Shown: one piece after another, positions 33,778 through 43,042 of the stretch
Position numbering within the stretch: the stretch's first letter is position 1
Layout of the letters: every line of letters starts with the position of its first letter
DNA from: Oerskovia rustica
GTDB lineage: Bacteria > Actinomycetota > Actinomycetes > Actinomycetales > Cellulomonadaceae
Length of the DNA stretch: 45,092 bases
Assembly: GCF_014836555.1 (NCBI RefSeq)
Contig: NZ_JACSQQ010000011.1
Location: forward strand, 81,025-126,116
Reading direction: 5' to 3'
Program-made: the position numbers and the translations under genes
The notes under the pieces: generated by a model
Databases searched by the model: none
What the model was told of the DNA's origin: nothing
Seen by the model: only the letters and a program-made list of their open reading frames with translations

Positions 33778-34551
33778 GTGCCCTCCCCCTCCCCTGACTC
33801 GCCCCTCGACGTCCCGGCCGAGCCGTCCCGGACGATCGCCGACCGCTACACGGCCGTGCGCGCCCGCGTCGACGCCGCGGCGCTCGCCGCAGGCCGCGCT
33901 CCGCAAGAGGTGCGGCTGCTCGTGGCGACCAAGACGCAGGACGCCAGCGCGGTGCGCGCGGTCGTCGCCGCGGGCGCGACGCTGATCGGCGAGAACCGCG
34001 TCCAGGAGCTCGTCGCCAAGGCACCCGACCTCGCCGACCTGGTCGCAGGCGGCTCGGTGCGGATCCACATGATCGGGCACCTGCAGCGCAACAAGGTCAA
34101 CCAGGTCCTCGCGACGGCCACGGGTGTCGAGTCGGTCGACTCGCTCGCGCTCGCCGAGGCGCTCGCGAGCCGCTGCGCGCGCGAGGGCCGCACGCTCGAC
34201 GTCATGGTCCAGGTCAACGTGTCGGGAGAGGGGTCCAAGGCGGGGGTGGGGCCCGAGGACGCCGCACACCTCTCCCGTCAGGTCGCCGCTCTGGAGGGTC
34301 TTCGCCTCACGGGGTTCATGACGATCGGGGCGAACTCCCCCGACACCGCGCTGGTGCGCGCCGGGTTCGAGCGGTTGCGCCGGATACGTGACGAGGTGCT
34401 CGCGAGCGAGGCCCCGGGGACGGGTGAGGCGCGTGAGCTGTCGATGGGCATGAGCGGCGACCTCGAGGCGGCGATCGCCGAGGGCGCGACGATCGTACGC
34501 GTGGGGACCGCGGTGTTCGGGGCACGTACCGCCACCGCGCCCGTCGGCTGA
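33778..34551 (+). CDS. yggS: YggS-family PLP homeostasis protein
   Basis: 257 aa. The family motifs are VRLLVATKTQ with the PLP-binding Lys52, IGENRVQELVAKAPDL, HMIGHLQRNKVNQVL, VMVQVNVSGEGSKAGV, LTGFMTIG and ELSMGMSGDLEAAIAEGATIVRVGTAVFG. It has the alanine-racemase-like barrel without the second domain. The family buffers pyridoxal phosphate and lacks a known enzymatic reaction. The N-terminal ~15 residues are Pro/Ser rich. It stands alone here rather than in the usual actinobacterial ftsZ-sepF cluster. A 13-bp stem terminator follows. Confidence 0.95.
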   Translation: MPSPSPDSPLDVPAEPSRTIADRYTAVRARVDAAALAAGRAPQEVRLLVATKTQDASAVRAVVAAGATLIGENRVQELVAKAPDLADLVAGGSVRIHMIGHLQRNKVNQVLATATGVESVDSLALAEALASRCAREGRTLDVMVQVNVSGEGSKAGVGPEDAAHLSRQVAALEGLRLTGFMTIGANSPDTALVRAGFERLRRIRDEVLASEAPGTGEARELSMGMSGDLEAAIAEGATIVRVGTAVFGARTATAPVG

Positions 34552-34567
34552 CCGGCGAGGGACGTGA

Positions 34568-34602
34568 CGCGGGACCGTCCGCTTGACGTGGACGGTCCCG
34601 CG
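34568..34602. terminator. bidirectional stem-loop terminator
   Basis: CGCGGGACCGTCC (34568-34580) and GGACGGTCCCGCG (34590-34602) pair perfectly over 13 bases with a 9-base loop. It lies between convergent yggS and the lipoprotein gene. Confidence 0.85.
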
Positions 34603-34628
34603 CCCTGTGCCGGGCGACCTCCGCCCGG

Positions 34629-35477
34629 CTACGACGTCGCGAACTGCTGCAGGTGCGCCAGGACGACCGCCTCGACGGCGCTGCGCGTCCCCAGGACGGC
34701 ACGGTCGACCCGCGGCATCTGCTCGGCGTGATAGTTGGCCGCGTCGGCCGACCAGTGCACGATCGCGTTGCCGACCAGCACGTAGCCGTTGTAACCCTCG
34801 GTCACCCAGTAGGCGTCGGCGGAGAGGCGCGCGTCCTGGGCGAGCGAGGGGAAGGTCCCGGTGGTGTCCACGGTGCCCGAGACCTCGACGTTGATCGGGT
34901 CACCGGCCTCGACGTAGTCGATCGTCACGGTGGGGCACGACGCCGCCCGGTCCTGGACGATCGCGTAGGCGGACTCGGCCGCGGCCGCGTCCGCAAAGAG
35001 GTGAGCTTCCTGCTGGACGCGGCCCCCGGGGCTGATGGTGTCCTGCAAGGCGTAACCACTGGTGCCGAGTCCCGCGAGGATCGCCGCGATGTCGCAGTCC
35101 GCCGGGGACTGGGTGTTCGCCGGGGGTACCCGGGGCTCGTCACGAAGGATCGTCACGACGTTCCCCTGGATCGCCGGGATGCCGCTGAGGACCCCGGCTT
35201 CCGGCAGGAGCAGGGACCGGATCGCGGACGGGTCGACGTGAGGTGGTGCCGGAGCCACGACGGACGCTCCCAGCTCGGCGGTCACCTGCGCAACGTCGTC
35301 CCCCGCGGACGGCAGGGTGGTCGTCCCCGCAGTCTCGACGGGACCTTCGCTGTCGGCGGGCGCCTCGGTCGCGCACGCTGCGAGCGTCGCGCCGAGGACC
35401 AGCACGAGTCCCGCCCTCGTGGCCCGGCCGTAGGCGGCGGGCCCTGCTCCGACCGATGGACGACGACGTGCTCCCAT
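34629..35477 (-). CDS. lipoprotein with PknH-like extracellular sensor domain
   Basis: 282 aa from ATG 35477 (GGGGGAG just upstream); an in-frame GTG at 35504 is an alternative. The lipobox is TLAAC with Cys35. The exported part has AIRSLLLPEAGVLSGIPAIQG, the Cys pair (PADCDIAAIL and RAASCPTV), an Ala-rich helix (LFADAAAAESAYAIVQD) and VLVGNAIVHWSADAANYHAEQMPRV. This plan fits the PknH extracellular (sensor) domain family. In mycobacteria that domain is fused to kinases or stands alone as a lipoprotein. Function unknown. Confidence 0.78.
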   Translation of the reverse strand: MGARRRPSVGAGPAAYGRATRAGLVLVLGATLAACATEAPADSEGPVETAGTTTLPSAGDDVAQVTAELGASVVAPAPPHVDPSAIRSLLLPEAGVLSGIPAIQGNVVTILRDEPRVPPANTQSPADCDIAAILAGLGTSGYALQDTISPGGRVQQEAHLFADAAAAESAYAIVQDRAASCPTVTIDYVEAGDPINVEVSGTVDTTGTFPSLAQDARLSADAYWVTEGYNGYVLVGNAIVHWSADAANYHAEQMPRVDRAVLGTRSAVEAVVLAHLQQFATS

Positions 35478-35663
35478 GACTCCCCCAGAATGTTCGGACG
35501 TCACCGCGTGGTGCGGCGAGATGTCCTCCTATCCTCGACCGTGGGACACGTGTACCGCATGCCGGCCGGATAACGATTCGGCGCCAGATGTCGCGATCCG
35601 ACCTTGCGGCCGTCTGCTTCCCGACCTGGCCCTCTGACCAGGGACGTCGCGCGACCGAGACCC

Positions 35664-36635
35664 TCAGGCCCCCAGCAGCTCGAGCGCGCGGCGCACGCCG
35701 GGCGCCCCGGCCCCACGCAGCGCCTCGCGGGCCTCGTCGACGCCGACGCCGGCGAGCAGCATGACGAGCGCGACGTGGATCTCGCCGCCGGCCCGGTGCA
35801 GGACCTGCTCGCACTCGTCGGTGCCGAGTCCCGTGGCCTGGACGAGCATGCGCACGATGCGGGCGCGCAGCTTCTGGTTGGTCGGGCGCACGTCGATCAT
35901 GAGGTTCGAGTACGTCTTGCCGAGGCGGATCATGGTCGCGGTCGAGAACGTGTTGAGCACGAGCTTCTGCGCCGTGGCGGCCTTCATCCGGGTCGAGCCC
36001 GTCACGACCTCGGGGCCCGTGTCGAGGAGGATCGCGACGTCGACGCGCGAGGCGAGGCGCGCCTGCGGGTTGGCGCTCACGAGCACGGTCGCGGCGCCTC
36101 GCTCGGCGGCGACGTCGAACGCGCCGCCCACGTAGGGGGTGCGGCCGCTGGCGGCGAGCCCCACGACCAGGTCGCCGGCCCGGACGCCGTCGGCGTCGCG
36201 CCGTCCGAGCTCGACGTCGTCCTCGGCTCCTTCGACCGCGAGCATCATGGCGCCGGCGCCGCCCGCGAGGTGCGCCTCGAACCACTCGTCCCCCACGCCG
36301 TACGTGGGCAGGAGCTCGACCGCGTCGAGGACACCGAGACGCCCCGACGTGCCGGAGCCGAAGTAGTGGACCTTCCCGCCGCCGCGGAGCACGGCCACGG
36401 CGAGGTCGACGGCCGCGGTGATGCGGTCGGCCTCGGCACGTACGGCGTCGGCGACCCCGGCGTCCTCGTCGGTGATGCGCCGCACGACCTCGGCCGTGGG
36501 CAGCAGGTCGATGTCCGTGGTGCGCGGGTTGCGGTCCTCGGTCGGCGACGCGAGCCGGAGCACCTCCTGCCAGTCCTCGTCGGAGGACGTGAGTCCTGCC
36601 GGTCCGGCGTCCGTCGCGGGGCGGGTGTCGGTCAT
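35664..36635 (-). CDS. murQ: N-acetylmuramic acid 6-phosphate etherase MurQ
   Basis: 323 aa. ATG at 36635 overlaps the anmK stop (ATGA), with GAAGGGA upstream. MurQ cleaves the lactyl ether of MurNAc-6-phosphate to give GlcNAc-6-phosphate and D-lactate. The SIS-domain signature is YFGSGTSGRLGVLDAVELLPTYG, with VVGLAASGRTPYVGGAFDVA, STRMKAATAQKLVLNTFSTATMIRLGKTYSNLMIDV and a C-terminal helical domain. Length is normal for the family. Last gene of the recycling operon. Confidence 0.96.
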   Translation of the reverse strand: MTDTRPATDAGPAGLTSSDEDWQEVLRLASPTEDRNPRTTDIDLLPTAEVVRRITDEDAGVADAVRAEADRITAAVDLAVAVLRGGGKVHYFGSGTSGRLGVLDAVELLPTYGVGDEWFEAHLAGGAGAMMLAVEGAEDDVELGRRDADGVRAGDLVVGLAASGRTPYVGGAFDVAAERGAATVLVSANPQARLASRVDVAILLDTGPEVVTGSTRMKAATAQKLVLNTFSTATMIRLGKTYSNLMIDVRPTNQKLRARIVRMLVQATGLGTDECEQVLHRAGGEIHVALVMLLAGVGVDEAREALRGAGAPGVRRALELLGA

Positions 36636-37942
36636 CGGTGCGTTCCCTTCGGCATCGGGGCGAGCCCGAACGGGGTGTTGGCCAGCACGAGCCGGCGGAT
36701 GGGCCCGGTGAACGCGGGCCAGACGAGCGGGGTGGGCGGGGTGAGCGAGCCGAGGACCGCGGCGCGGCGCGCCCCGGTCGAGCGGCGGCGCTGGACCCCC
36801 TTGGCGGTGCCGGCGACCCCGTGCGCCGACAGGAAGCCGAGGAGCGCGAAGAGGTACGCCTCCTTGGCGTCGATGGGCATCCCGAGCTGGTCGGCCGTGA
36901 GGAGCTCGCAGCCGTCCGGCAGGTAGGCGCGGAGTCGCTCGAGCAGCGTCGGGTTGTGCGCGCCACCGCCCGAGACGACGACGCGGCGCACCTCGCGCTG
37001 GGGTTCCGCGGCGGCGTCGCCCGCGCTGCGTCGGTCGGCGGGGATCGACTGGGCGACCGTGAGCAGCCCTTCCGCGATGGTGACCGCGGTGAGCTCGGTG
37101 AGGGTCGCGACGAGGTCGGGACCGGTGAGATCGGGGCGCACGGACGCAAGCTTGCGCGGCACGTAGGTCGCGTCGAACAGCTCGCGGCCGGTCGACTTGG
37201 GGGCCTTGGCCGCGAAGTACGGGTCGTCGAGCAGGGCGCGCAGCGCGGCCTGGTCCACCGTCCCGGCGGCGCCCAGGGCGCCGTCGCGGTCGAACGGCTC
37301 GCCCGTGAGCTGGCGGGCGGTGAGGTCGATGAGGCAGTTGCCGGGACCGGTGTCCCACCCGGTCACGGGTGCCTCGACCTCGCCGACGAGCGTGACGTTC
37401 GCGATCCCGCCGATGTTGAGCGCTGCGCTCAGCCCGGCCGGCGCGCCGTCGGGCGACTGCGGGTCGCGGCCGAGCCACAGGGCGTCGAGGACGCTCACGA
37501 GGGGCGCGCCCTGGCCGCCTGCGGCGATGTCGGCGACGCGGAAGTCGCTGATGACGGGCCGCTTGGTGCGCTCGGCGATCCAGGCGGCGTTGCCGAGCTG
37601 AAGGCTGCCGTGCGCGCGGGCGCCGACGACCCAGTGGTAGAGCGTCTGCCCGTGCGACGCGACGAGGTCGACGTCACCGCCGGCGACGTCGTCGATGGCC
37701 TGGCGTCCGGCGCGGCCGAACTCCTGCCCGATGAGCGTGTCGAGCTGCGTGACCTCGCCCATGTCGACCGCGGCGGGCGGCAGCGCCTTGAGGATGCGTT
37801 CGCGCAGCGCGGCGGGCCACTCGTACTCGGTGTGCCCGAGGGGCCGCATGCGCAGGACCCCGTCGGGGCCGAGGTGGAAGTCGGCGGCGGCCGCGTCGAT
37901 CGCGTCGACCGACGTGCCGGAGGACAGGCCGAGGACGATCAT
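36632..37942 (-). CDS. anmK: anhydro-N-acetylmuramic acid kinase AnmK
   Basis: 436 aa. The ASKHA-fold motifs are VLGLSSGTSVDAIDAA (usually GLMSGTSLDG), VASHGQTLYHW, SDFRVADIAAGGQGAPLV, ALNIGGIANVT, GWDTGPGNCLIDLTA and VVSGGGAHNPTLLERL. The enzyme hydrolyses and phosphorylates 1,6-anhydroMurNAc to MurNAc-6-phosphate, the MurQ substrate. It exceeds the ~370-residue E. coli enzyme by a linker insert (ADRRSAGDAAAEPQRE) and a C-terminal tail after GVAGTAKG (about 45 residues). It overlaps nagZ and murQ by four bases each. Confidence 0.96.
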   Translation of the reverse strand: MIVLGLSSGTSVDAIDAAAADFHLGPDGVLRMRPLGHTEYEWPAALRERILKALPPAAVDMGEVTQLDTLIGQEFGRAGRQAIDDVAGGDVDLVASHGQTLYHWVVGARAHGSLQLGNAAWIAERTKRPVISDFRVADIAAGGQGAPLVSVLDALWLGRDPQSPDGAPAGLSAALNIGGIANVTLVGEVEAPVTGWDTGPGNCLIDLTARQLTGEPFDRDGALGAAGTVDQAALRALLDDPYFAAKAPKSTGRELFDATYVPRKLASVRPDLTGPDLVATLTELTAVTIAEGLLTVAQSIPADRRSAGDAAAEPQREVRRVVVSGGGAHNPTLLERLRAYLPDGCELLTADQLGMPIDAKEAYLFALLGFLSAHGVAGTAKGVQRRRSTGARRAAVLGSLTPPTPLVWPAFTGPIRRLVLANTPFGLAPMPKGTHR

Positions 37943-39501
37943 CGGGTCACCTCCGAGGTGAGCGCGGTCAGCTGCCCGACGGCGGCGCGCGCGTTCGCAC
38001 GTCCGGTGCCGCAGGCGACGACCACGGTGGTCCGGTCCCCGAACCAGGCGGGGACGGCGTCGGGGAAGCCGGTGTGGACGGCGACGAGGTCCGGCCGGGC
38101 GGCGCGCAGGGCGTCGAGCATGCCTGCCTCGCGGCTGCCCGGGACGGGCTCACGGGTGATGACGACCAGCGGCCGGGCGGGACCGTCCGCCTGTCGTGCC
38201 GAGACCGCGGCGAGCGCGTCCTCCCACCCGGCCTGGTCGGAGAAGGCGTGGAGGGTCGTGTCAGGGAAGGCCGTGACGAGCGCGGTCTGGACGTGCTGGG
38301 CGGTGCGCCCGGCGGCGTGGTCGAACCGCTGGCGCAGGTCGACGACGTCGGGTGCGGGGCCGGACGGGTCGAGGTGCGTGGCGGGACCGTGCACGCGCAC
38401 GGCCCGCTCGGCGGCCTCCTGCCCGACGGCGGCGAGCGCCTCGAGCGCGGCCGTCGCCTCCTCGGGGCCGCAGGTCGCGCCCGCGGACGCCTGGCGCTCG
38501 CGCACCCGGCGCACCGTGCGTGCGGTGCGGGCCGCAGACTCCTGGAGGCGCTCGATCGTGACCCGACCCTCCTCGACCGCGGCGAGGAGCGCGGACTGCG
38601 CCTGGCGGAACAGCGCCTCGTCGTCGCGGCCGACCGTCGTGCCGAGGCACAGCAGGTCCGCGCCGCCCTCGACGGCCTGGACGGCGACCTCGCCGATCCC
38701 GTCACCGCCCGAGACCGCGCCCATGTCGAGCGCGTCGGTGATGATCGGGCCCTCGAAGCCGAGCTCGCGCGCCAGGGCGGCGGCAGCAGGCTCGAGCGAG
38801 ACGGGTCGCGGACCGATCGCAGGGACCAGCAGGTGCGCGGTCATGATCGAGTCGATGTCGACGTCGGGCTCGAAGGCACGCACGAAGGGCGGCAGGTCGC
38901 GCTCGCGGACCGTCTCGAGCGAGTCGTCGACCACGGGCAGCGACAGGTGGGAGTCCACGTCCGTCGCGCCGTGCCCCGGGAAGTGCTTGCCGCACGCCCC
39001 GACGCCCGCACGGTGCAGGCCCTGGACGAACGCGGCGCCGTGCCGGGACACGAGCCCGGGCGTCGCGCCGAACGCACGCACGCCCACGACGGGGTTCTCG
39101 GTCCGGGAGTTCACGTCGAGCACGGGCGCCAGGTCGAGGTCCACGCCGGTCGCCGCGAGGAGCCGCCCGAGGGCGAGCGCGACCCGCTCCGTGAGGTCCT
39201 CGTCGTCGACCGCCCCCAGGGCCGCGGCCCCCGGGATGCTCGACCCCGTGACGGCCTCGAGCCGGCTGACGTCCCCACCCTCCTCGTCGATCGTGATCAG
39301 CAGGTCGGGCGAGACCTCGTGGAGGTGGGCCGAGAGCCTGGCGGTCGTGGCGACGTCGGGCGTGTTGTACGCGAAGTAGACGACTCCCGCGAGCCCCTCC
39401 TCGCAGGCCGCGAGGAGCCAGGCCGGGGCGTCGGTCCCCGTGAGACCGGGGAGCAGGACGCCGTTGACGGCGCGCAGCGCGTCGTGGTGCACGGTGGTCA
39501 T
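37939..39501 (-). CDS. nagZ: glycoside hydrolase family 3 beta-N-acetylglucosaminidase (NagZ-type)
   Basis: 520 aa, ATG at 39501. The GH3 barrel has DEEGGDVSRLEAV, the NagZ loop KHFPGHGATDVDSH (172-185, carrying the His/Asp acid-base pair) and nucleophile Asp256 in IITDALDMG. The C-terminal ~150 residues are a GH3 second domain (VVDLRQRFDHAAGRTAQHV). There is no signal peptide, so it should act in the cytoplasm on imported GlcNAc-(anhydro)MurNAc. Position between transporter genes and anmK supports this. It overlaps both neighbours by four bases. Confidence 0.92.
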   Translation of the reverse strand: MTTVHHDALRAVNGVLLPGLTGTDAPAWLLAACEEGLAGVVYFAYNTPDVATTARLSAHLHEVSPDLLITIDEEGGDVSRLEAVTGSSIPGAAALGAVDDEDLTERVALALGRLLAATGVDLDLAPVLDVNSRTENPVVGVRAFGATPGLVSRHGAAFVQGLHRAGVGACGKHFPGHGATDVDSHLSLPVVDDSLETVRERDLPPFVRAFEPDVDIDSIMTAHLLVPAIGPRPVSLEPAAAALARELGFEGPIITDALDMGAVSGGDGIGEVAVQAVEGGADLLCLGTTVGRDDEALFRQAQSALLAAVEEGRVTIERLQESAARTARTVRRVRERQASAGATCGPEEATAALEALAAVGQEAAERAVRVHGPATHLDPSGPAPDVVDLRQRFDHAAGRTAQHVQTALVTAFPDTTLHAFSDQAGWEDALAAVSARQADGPARPLVVITREPVPGSREAGMLDALRAARPDLVAVHTGFPDAVPAWFGDRTTVVVACGTGRANARAAVGQLTALTSEVTR

Positions 39502-40442
39502 CCCTTCACCGACCCAGCGGTCAGGCCGGAGGACAGGTTGCGCTGCACGAGGACGAAGAAGACGATCACGGGCAGCGTGATGAGGGTCGAGGCGGCCATG
39601 ACGGCGCCCCAGTCGGTCGTGTTCTCGCCGAAGAACTTCTGCAGACCGATCGGCACGGTGTACTTGGCCGACTGCTGCAGGAACGTCAGGGCGAAGATGA
39701 ACTCGTTCCACGCGGTGATGAACGAGAAGACGCTCGTGGCGACCACGCCGGGGGCGACGAGCGGCAGCAGGATCTTCCAGAACATGCGGCCCCACGAAGC
39801 ACCGTCGAGGTACGCGGCCTCCTCGAGCTCGACCGGGACCGCCGCGACGAAGCCGCGCAGCATCCAGATCGCGAAGGACAGCGAGAAGGCGATGTAGACG
39901 ATCGTCAGACCCAGGAGCGAGTTGAGCATGCCCAGCGTGCGCATCTGGAGGAACAGCGGGATGACGAGGGCCTCGAGCGGCACCATCTGCACCATGAGGA
40001 CGAGCACGAGGATCGACTTGCGGAAGCGGAACCTGAAGCGGCTCACCGCGACGGCCGCGAGCAGCGCGAGCACCGAGGAGAACACGACCGCGCCGATCGC
40101 GACGACGATCGAGTTGCGCAGGTAGTGCCCGAACCCCCCGTCGTCGATCACGGTCACGAAGTTGTCCCACGTGACCCCGGCGGGCAGGATCCGCGCGCCT
40201 CGCGTCGCGGCCTCGGGGTCGATCGCCGAGGAGAACATCCAGTACGCGGGGAACAGCGCGAAGGCGAGCAGCGCGACGATGCCGACGACCTTGCCCGCGG
40301 TCGGCAGGGGACGCTTGCGCGCCTTGACCCGCAGGGCCTGCGGGGGGCGCGGGGCGCTTCCGTCGATCGATGCGGCCACCGTGCGACCCGCGCGGCCGGC
40401 CGTGGGCGGGGTGCTGGACGGGGTACCGGTCAGGGCGCTCAC
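39498..40442 (-). CDS. carbohydrate ABC transporter permease, MalG type
   Basis: 314 aa, GTG at 40442 overlapping the previous stop (GTGA). A ~40-residue Pro/Ser/Arg N-terminal tail is followed by six membrane helices. The EAA loop ELEEAAYLDGASWGRMFWKILLPLVAPG is the contact for the ATPase and marks the CUT1 sugar-permease family. The ending LSSGLTAGSVKG is typical of MalG-like subunits. It is the second of two permeases. Confidence 0.94.
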   Translation of the reverse strand: MSALTGTPSSTPPTAGRAGRTVAASIDGSAPRPPQALRVKARKRPLPTAGKVVGIVALLAFALFPAYWMFSSAIDPEAATRGARILPAGVTWDNFVTVIDDGGFGHYLRNSIVVAIGAVVFSSVLALLAAVAVSRFRFRFRKSILVLVLMVQMVPLEALVIPLFLQMRTLGMLNSLLGLTIVYIAFSLSFAIWMLRGFVAAVPVELEEAAYLDGASWGRMFWKILLPLVAPGVVATSVFSFITAWNEFIFALTFLQQSAKYTVPIGLQKFFGENTTDWGAVMAASTLITLPVIVFFVLVQRNLSSGLTAGSVKG

Positions 40443-41452
40443 AGCTCCTCCTCCTTGAACAGGGTGCGCATGTACACGATGGTGATCCCGAGCAGGATCA
40501 GGGTGAGCAGCACGGCGATCGCCGAGCCCATCCCGTACTTGCCCTGCGCGAAGGACTGGATGTACGACCACACGCCGAGGTTGAAGACCTCCTTGTTGCC
40601 GCCGTTGCCGCCGGGCATCAGGTAGATCTGCGTGAAGACCTTGAAGTCCCAGATGGTCGACAGGATCGTCACGACCGCGAAGACGGGGCGCAGGATCGGC
40701 GCGGTGATGGTCCAGAACCGGCGCCAGGGCGTGGCGCCGTCCATCATCGCGGCCTCGTGCAGCTCCTTGGGGATCGTCAGGAGGCCCGCGAGGACCGTGA
40801 TCGCGACGAAGGGGAATCCGTGGTGCACGACGTTGAGGGTCGCGATCGCGTAGAAGCTCAGACGCTCGGTGAACCAGTTCGTGGTCGCCGGGTCGATGAG
40901 CCCGACCGAGTCGAGCACCGAGGAGACCAGACCGTTGAGCGGGTCGAAGATCCAGATCCACACGTACGTGCCGGTGATGGCCGGGACGGCCCAGGCGACC
41001 ATGATCGCCGTCGAGCAGACCGTGCGCCAGAGCGTCCCGAGGTTGTTGAGGAACAGCGCGACGGCCGTGCCCAGGACCACCGTCAGGACCACGCACGCGA
41101 CCGCGAAGCCGATCGTGTTGGGCAGGACGACGGTCCACAGGAACGAGTCGCCGAAGATCGCGGCGTAGTTGTCGAAGCCGATGTAGTTCGACTCGCCCGA
41201 GGCGATCTGCCGCAGGCCGTAGTCCTGCAGCGAGATCATCACGACGCGGGCCAGAGGCCACAGGAGCAGGACGCCGAGGACGCCGAGCGCGGGGGCCAGG
41301 AGCAGCCAGGGGCGCAGCGGCGACTTGTGGCCGAGCACTTGCATGCCACGTCGGCCGACGCCGCGGCGCGGGCTGGAGGAAGGGGCCGGGGCCGGGGCCC
41401 GGCGCGTCAGCTGGGCGGCCGACGCGCCGGGAACCTGGTGCAGATCTGCCAT
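40439..41452 (-). CDS. carbohydrate ABC transporter permease, MalF type
   Basis: 337 aa, ATG at 41452. An Arg/Ser/Pro-rich N-terminus is followed by six helices. The EAA loop is ELHEAAMMDGATPWRRFWTITAPILRPV. The segment NWFTERLSFYAIATLNVVHHGFPF and the end IVYMRTLFKEEEL fit the MalF-like partner of CUT1 importers. It sits seven bases after the binding-protein gene and overlaps the second permease gene. No ATPase gene is in the operon. Confidence 0.94.
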   Translation of the reverse strand: MADLHQVPGASAAQLTRRAPAPAPSSSPRRGVGRRGMQVLGHKSPLRPWLLLAPALGVLGVLLLWPLARVVMISLQDYGLRQIASGESNYIGFDNYAAIFGDSFLWTVVLPNTIGFAVACVVLTVVLGTAVALFLNNLGTLWRTVCSTAIMVAWAVPAITGTYVWIWIFDPLNGLVSSVLDSVGLIDPATTNWFTERLSFYAIATLNVVHHGFPFVAITVLAGLLTIPKELHEAAMMDGATPWRRFWTITAPILRPVFAVVTILSTIWDFKVFTQIYLMPGGNGGNKEVFNLGVWSYIQSFAQGKYGMGSAIAVLLTLILLGITIVYMRTLFKEEEL

Positions 41453-41459
41453 GGGCTCG

Positions 41460-42767
41460 TCAGGACCCGAAGGTCTCGTTCATGTCGGCGGCCGCGGTGT
41501 CAGCGGCCTCCTGCACCGTGGCGCTGCCCGAGAGGATCGACTGCAGCATCGTCTCGACCGTCTTCTTGCCCTGGATCTGGCCGTAGAGCGGCGTCACCGG
41601 GACCGAGGCGCCGGCCTCGACCATCTGCTGGGCGAACGGCGCGACGAGCGGGTCGTTCTCCTCGATGACCTTCTCCAGGAGCGAGGTCTGGCCGGGGAAG
41701 TAGCCGGACTGGTTGCCCCACTCCTGCGCGAACTTGCCGGTCGTCATCATCTCGACGAACTCCCACGCGAGGTCCTGCTTCTCGCTGGCCGCGAAGACAC
41801 CCAGGTGCGACCCGCCCAGGAACGAGTCCGACAGACCGTCGGTCTCACCCGGGATGGGGAACGCGCCGATCTTGTCGGCCATGTCCGGGACGTCCGTGAG
41901 GATCTTGCCCGGGGTCCAGCTGCCGGAGATCATCATGCCGACGTTGCCCTGCTCGAAGTTCGACAGGAGGTCGGTCTCCTTCCAGGTCGTCGCCGCCGCG
42001 GTCGACAGGCCCGCGTCGGTCGCGAGACCCGTGTAGAACTCGAGGCCCTTGACGGAGTCCGCGGAGTTGATCTCGGACTTCCAGGTGTCGCCGTCCTTGA
42101 CGGCCAGGTCGCCGCCCGCACCCCAGATGAAGGGCATGGCGCCGTACTGGGAGTCACCGGCGATCGGGAAGGGGATGAGGCCCGGGTTCGCGGCCTTGAG
42201 CGTCTCGGCCGCGGACTGGAGCTCGGCCCACGTCGTCGGGATCGCGATGCCGGCCGCCTCGAAGAGGTCCTTGCGGTAGATGACCGAGCGCACACCGGCG
42301 TACCAGGGCATGCCGTACTGCGCGCCGTCGAGCGTCGCGGACTCGACGAGCCCGGGGACGAGGTCCTCCTCGAGGCCCGCGTCCTTGATCCGGTCGGTCA
42401 GGTCGGACAGGGCGCCGACGTCGGCGAACTCACCGGTCCAGGTGGTGCCGAGCTCGGCGACGTCCGGCGTGGTGTTGCCCGCGATGGAGGTCGTGAACTT
42501 GTCGTGGGCGCTGGCCCACGGCTGGAACTCGATCTGGAGGTCGGCGCCGGTCTCTTCCTTGAACGCGGTGGTGACCTCGTCGAAGAAGGCGTCCCCGTCG
42601 GGGTTGGTGCCTTCCATGATCCAGACGGTGAGGGTCTCGCCGGTGTGGTCGGCGGAGGCTGCGTCCCCCGTGGCCTCGCCGCCGCTGTTGTCCCCACCGC
42701 CACACGCGGTGAGGCCGAGCGCCAGGAGGAGGGTGCCCGTGACGGCCACCGTGCTGCGTCGCTGCAT
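41460..42767 (-). CDS. ABC transporter sugar-binding lipoprotein
   Basis: 435 aa, ATG at 42767 after AAAGGAAG. The lipobox is LGLTAC with Cys22. The exported part has the CUT1 solute-binding fold: LTVWIMEGTNPDGDAFFDEVTTAFKEE, GNTTPDVAELGTTW, QYGMPWYAGVRSVIYRKDLFEAAGI and VGMMISGSWTPGKIL. Position upstream of nagZ, anmK and murQ suggests a ligand from peptidoglycan such as GlcNAc-MurNAc or anhydroMurNAc (inference). It is the first gene of the six-gene operon. Confidence 0.93.
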   Translation of the reverse strand: MQRRSTVAVTGTLLLALGLTACGGGDNSGGEATGDAASADHTGETLTVWIMEGTNPDGDAFFDEVTTAFKEETGADLQIEFQPWASAHDKFTTSIAGNTTPDVAELGTTWTGEFADVGALSDLTDRIKDAGLEEDLVPGLVESATLDGAQYGMPWYAGVRSVIYRKDLFEAAGIAIPTTWAELQSAAETLKAANPGLIPFPIAGDSQYGAMPFIWGAGGDLAVKDGDTWKSEINSADSVKGLEFYTGLATDAGLSTAAATTWKETDLLSNFEQGNVGMMISGSWTPGKILTDVPDMADKIGAFPIPGETDGLSDSFLGGSHLGVFAASEKQDLAWEFVEMMTTGKFAQEWGNQSGYFPGQTSLLEKVIEENDPLVAPFAQQMVEAGASVPVTPLYGQIQGKKTVETMLQSILSGSATVQEAADTAAADMNETFGS

Positions 42768-42870
42768 GCCGTGACTTCCTTTCTGGTCGGCTGCCGCGTC
42801 GCGGCCAGCCGTTCGTCCCTGCGGACCTGATCGTTCGTGGGGGCGCCGGGTCGTCGGCACCCTTCGACTC

Positions 42871-42905
42871 TGAAACAAACTTACATCAGGTTGGGTGTTC
42901 GTGAA
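42871..42905 (-). promoter_or_regulatory. candidate promoter/operator of the recycling operon
   Basis: On the minus strand, TTCACG (42905-42900) and TAAGTT (42883-42878) are 16 bases apart as -35 and -10. An 18-bp imperfect dyad TGAAACAAACTTACATCA (42871-42888) overlaps the -10. The leader is about 100 nt. The spot is AT-rich against its surroundings. Confidence 0.5.
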
Positions 42906-43042
42906 GATTACCGCCAACGACGGGCAGAGGGAAGCCGGTCGCGAAGTTGTGACCTGTTGGTAACCTCGGCGACCCGACGGCGCGGGCCCCGGCGACGCCA
43001 CGGCGCGCGACCTCGCCCCGACCGCGACCCGCGGCTACCGCG

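Noticed and set aside
36638-39379. 913-aa open frame on the plus strand
   Set aside because: Antisense of anmK and nagZ, whose motifs are complete. Long antisense frames are expected at this GC content.
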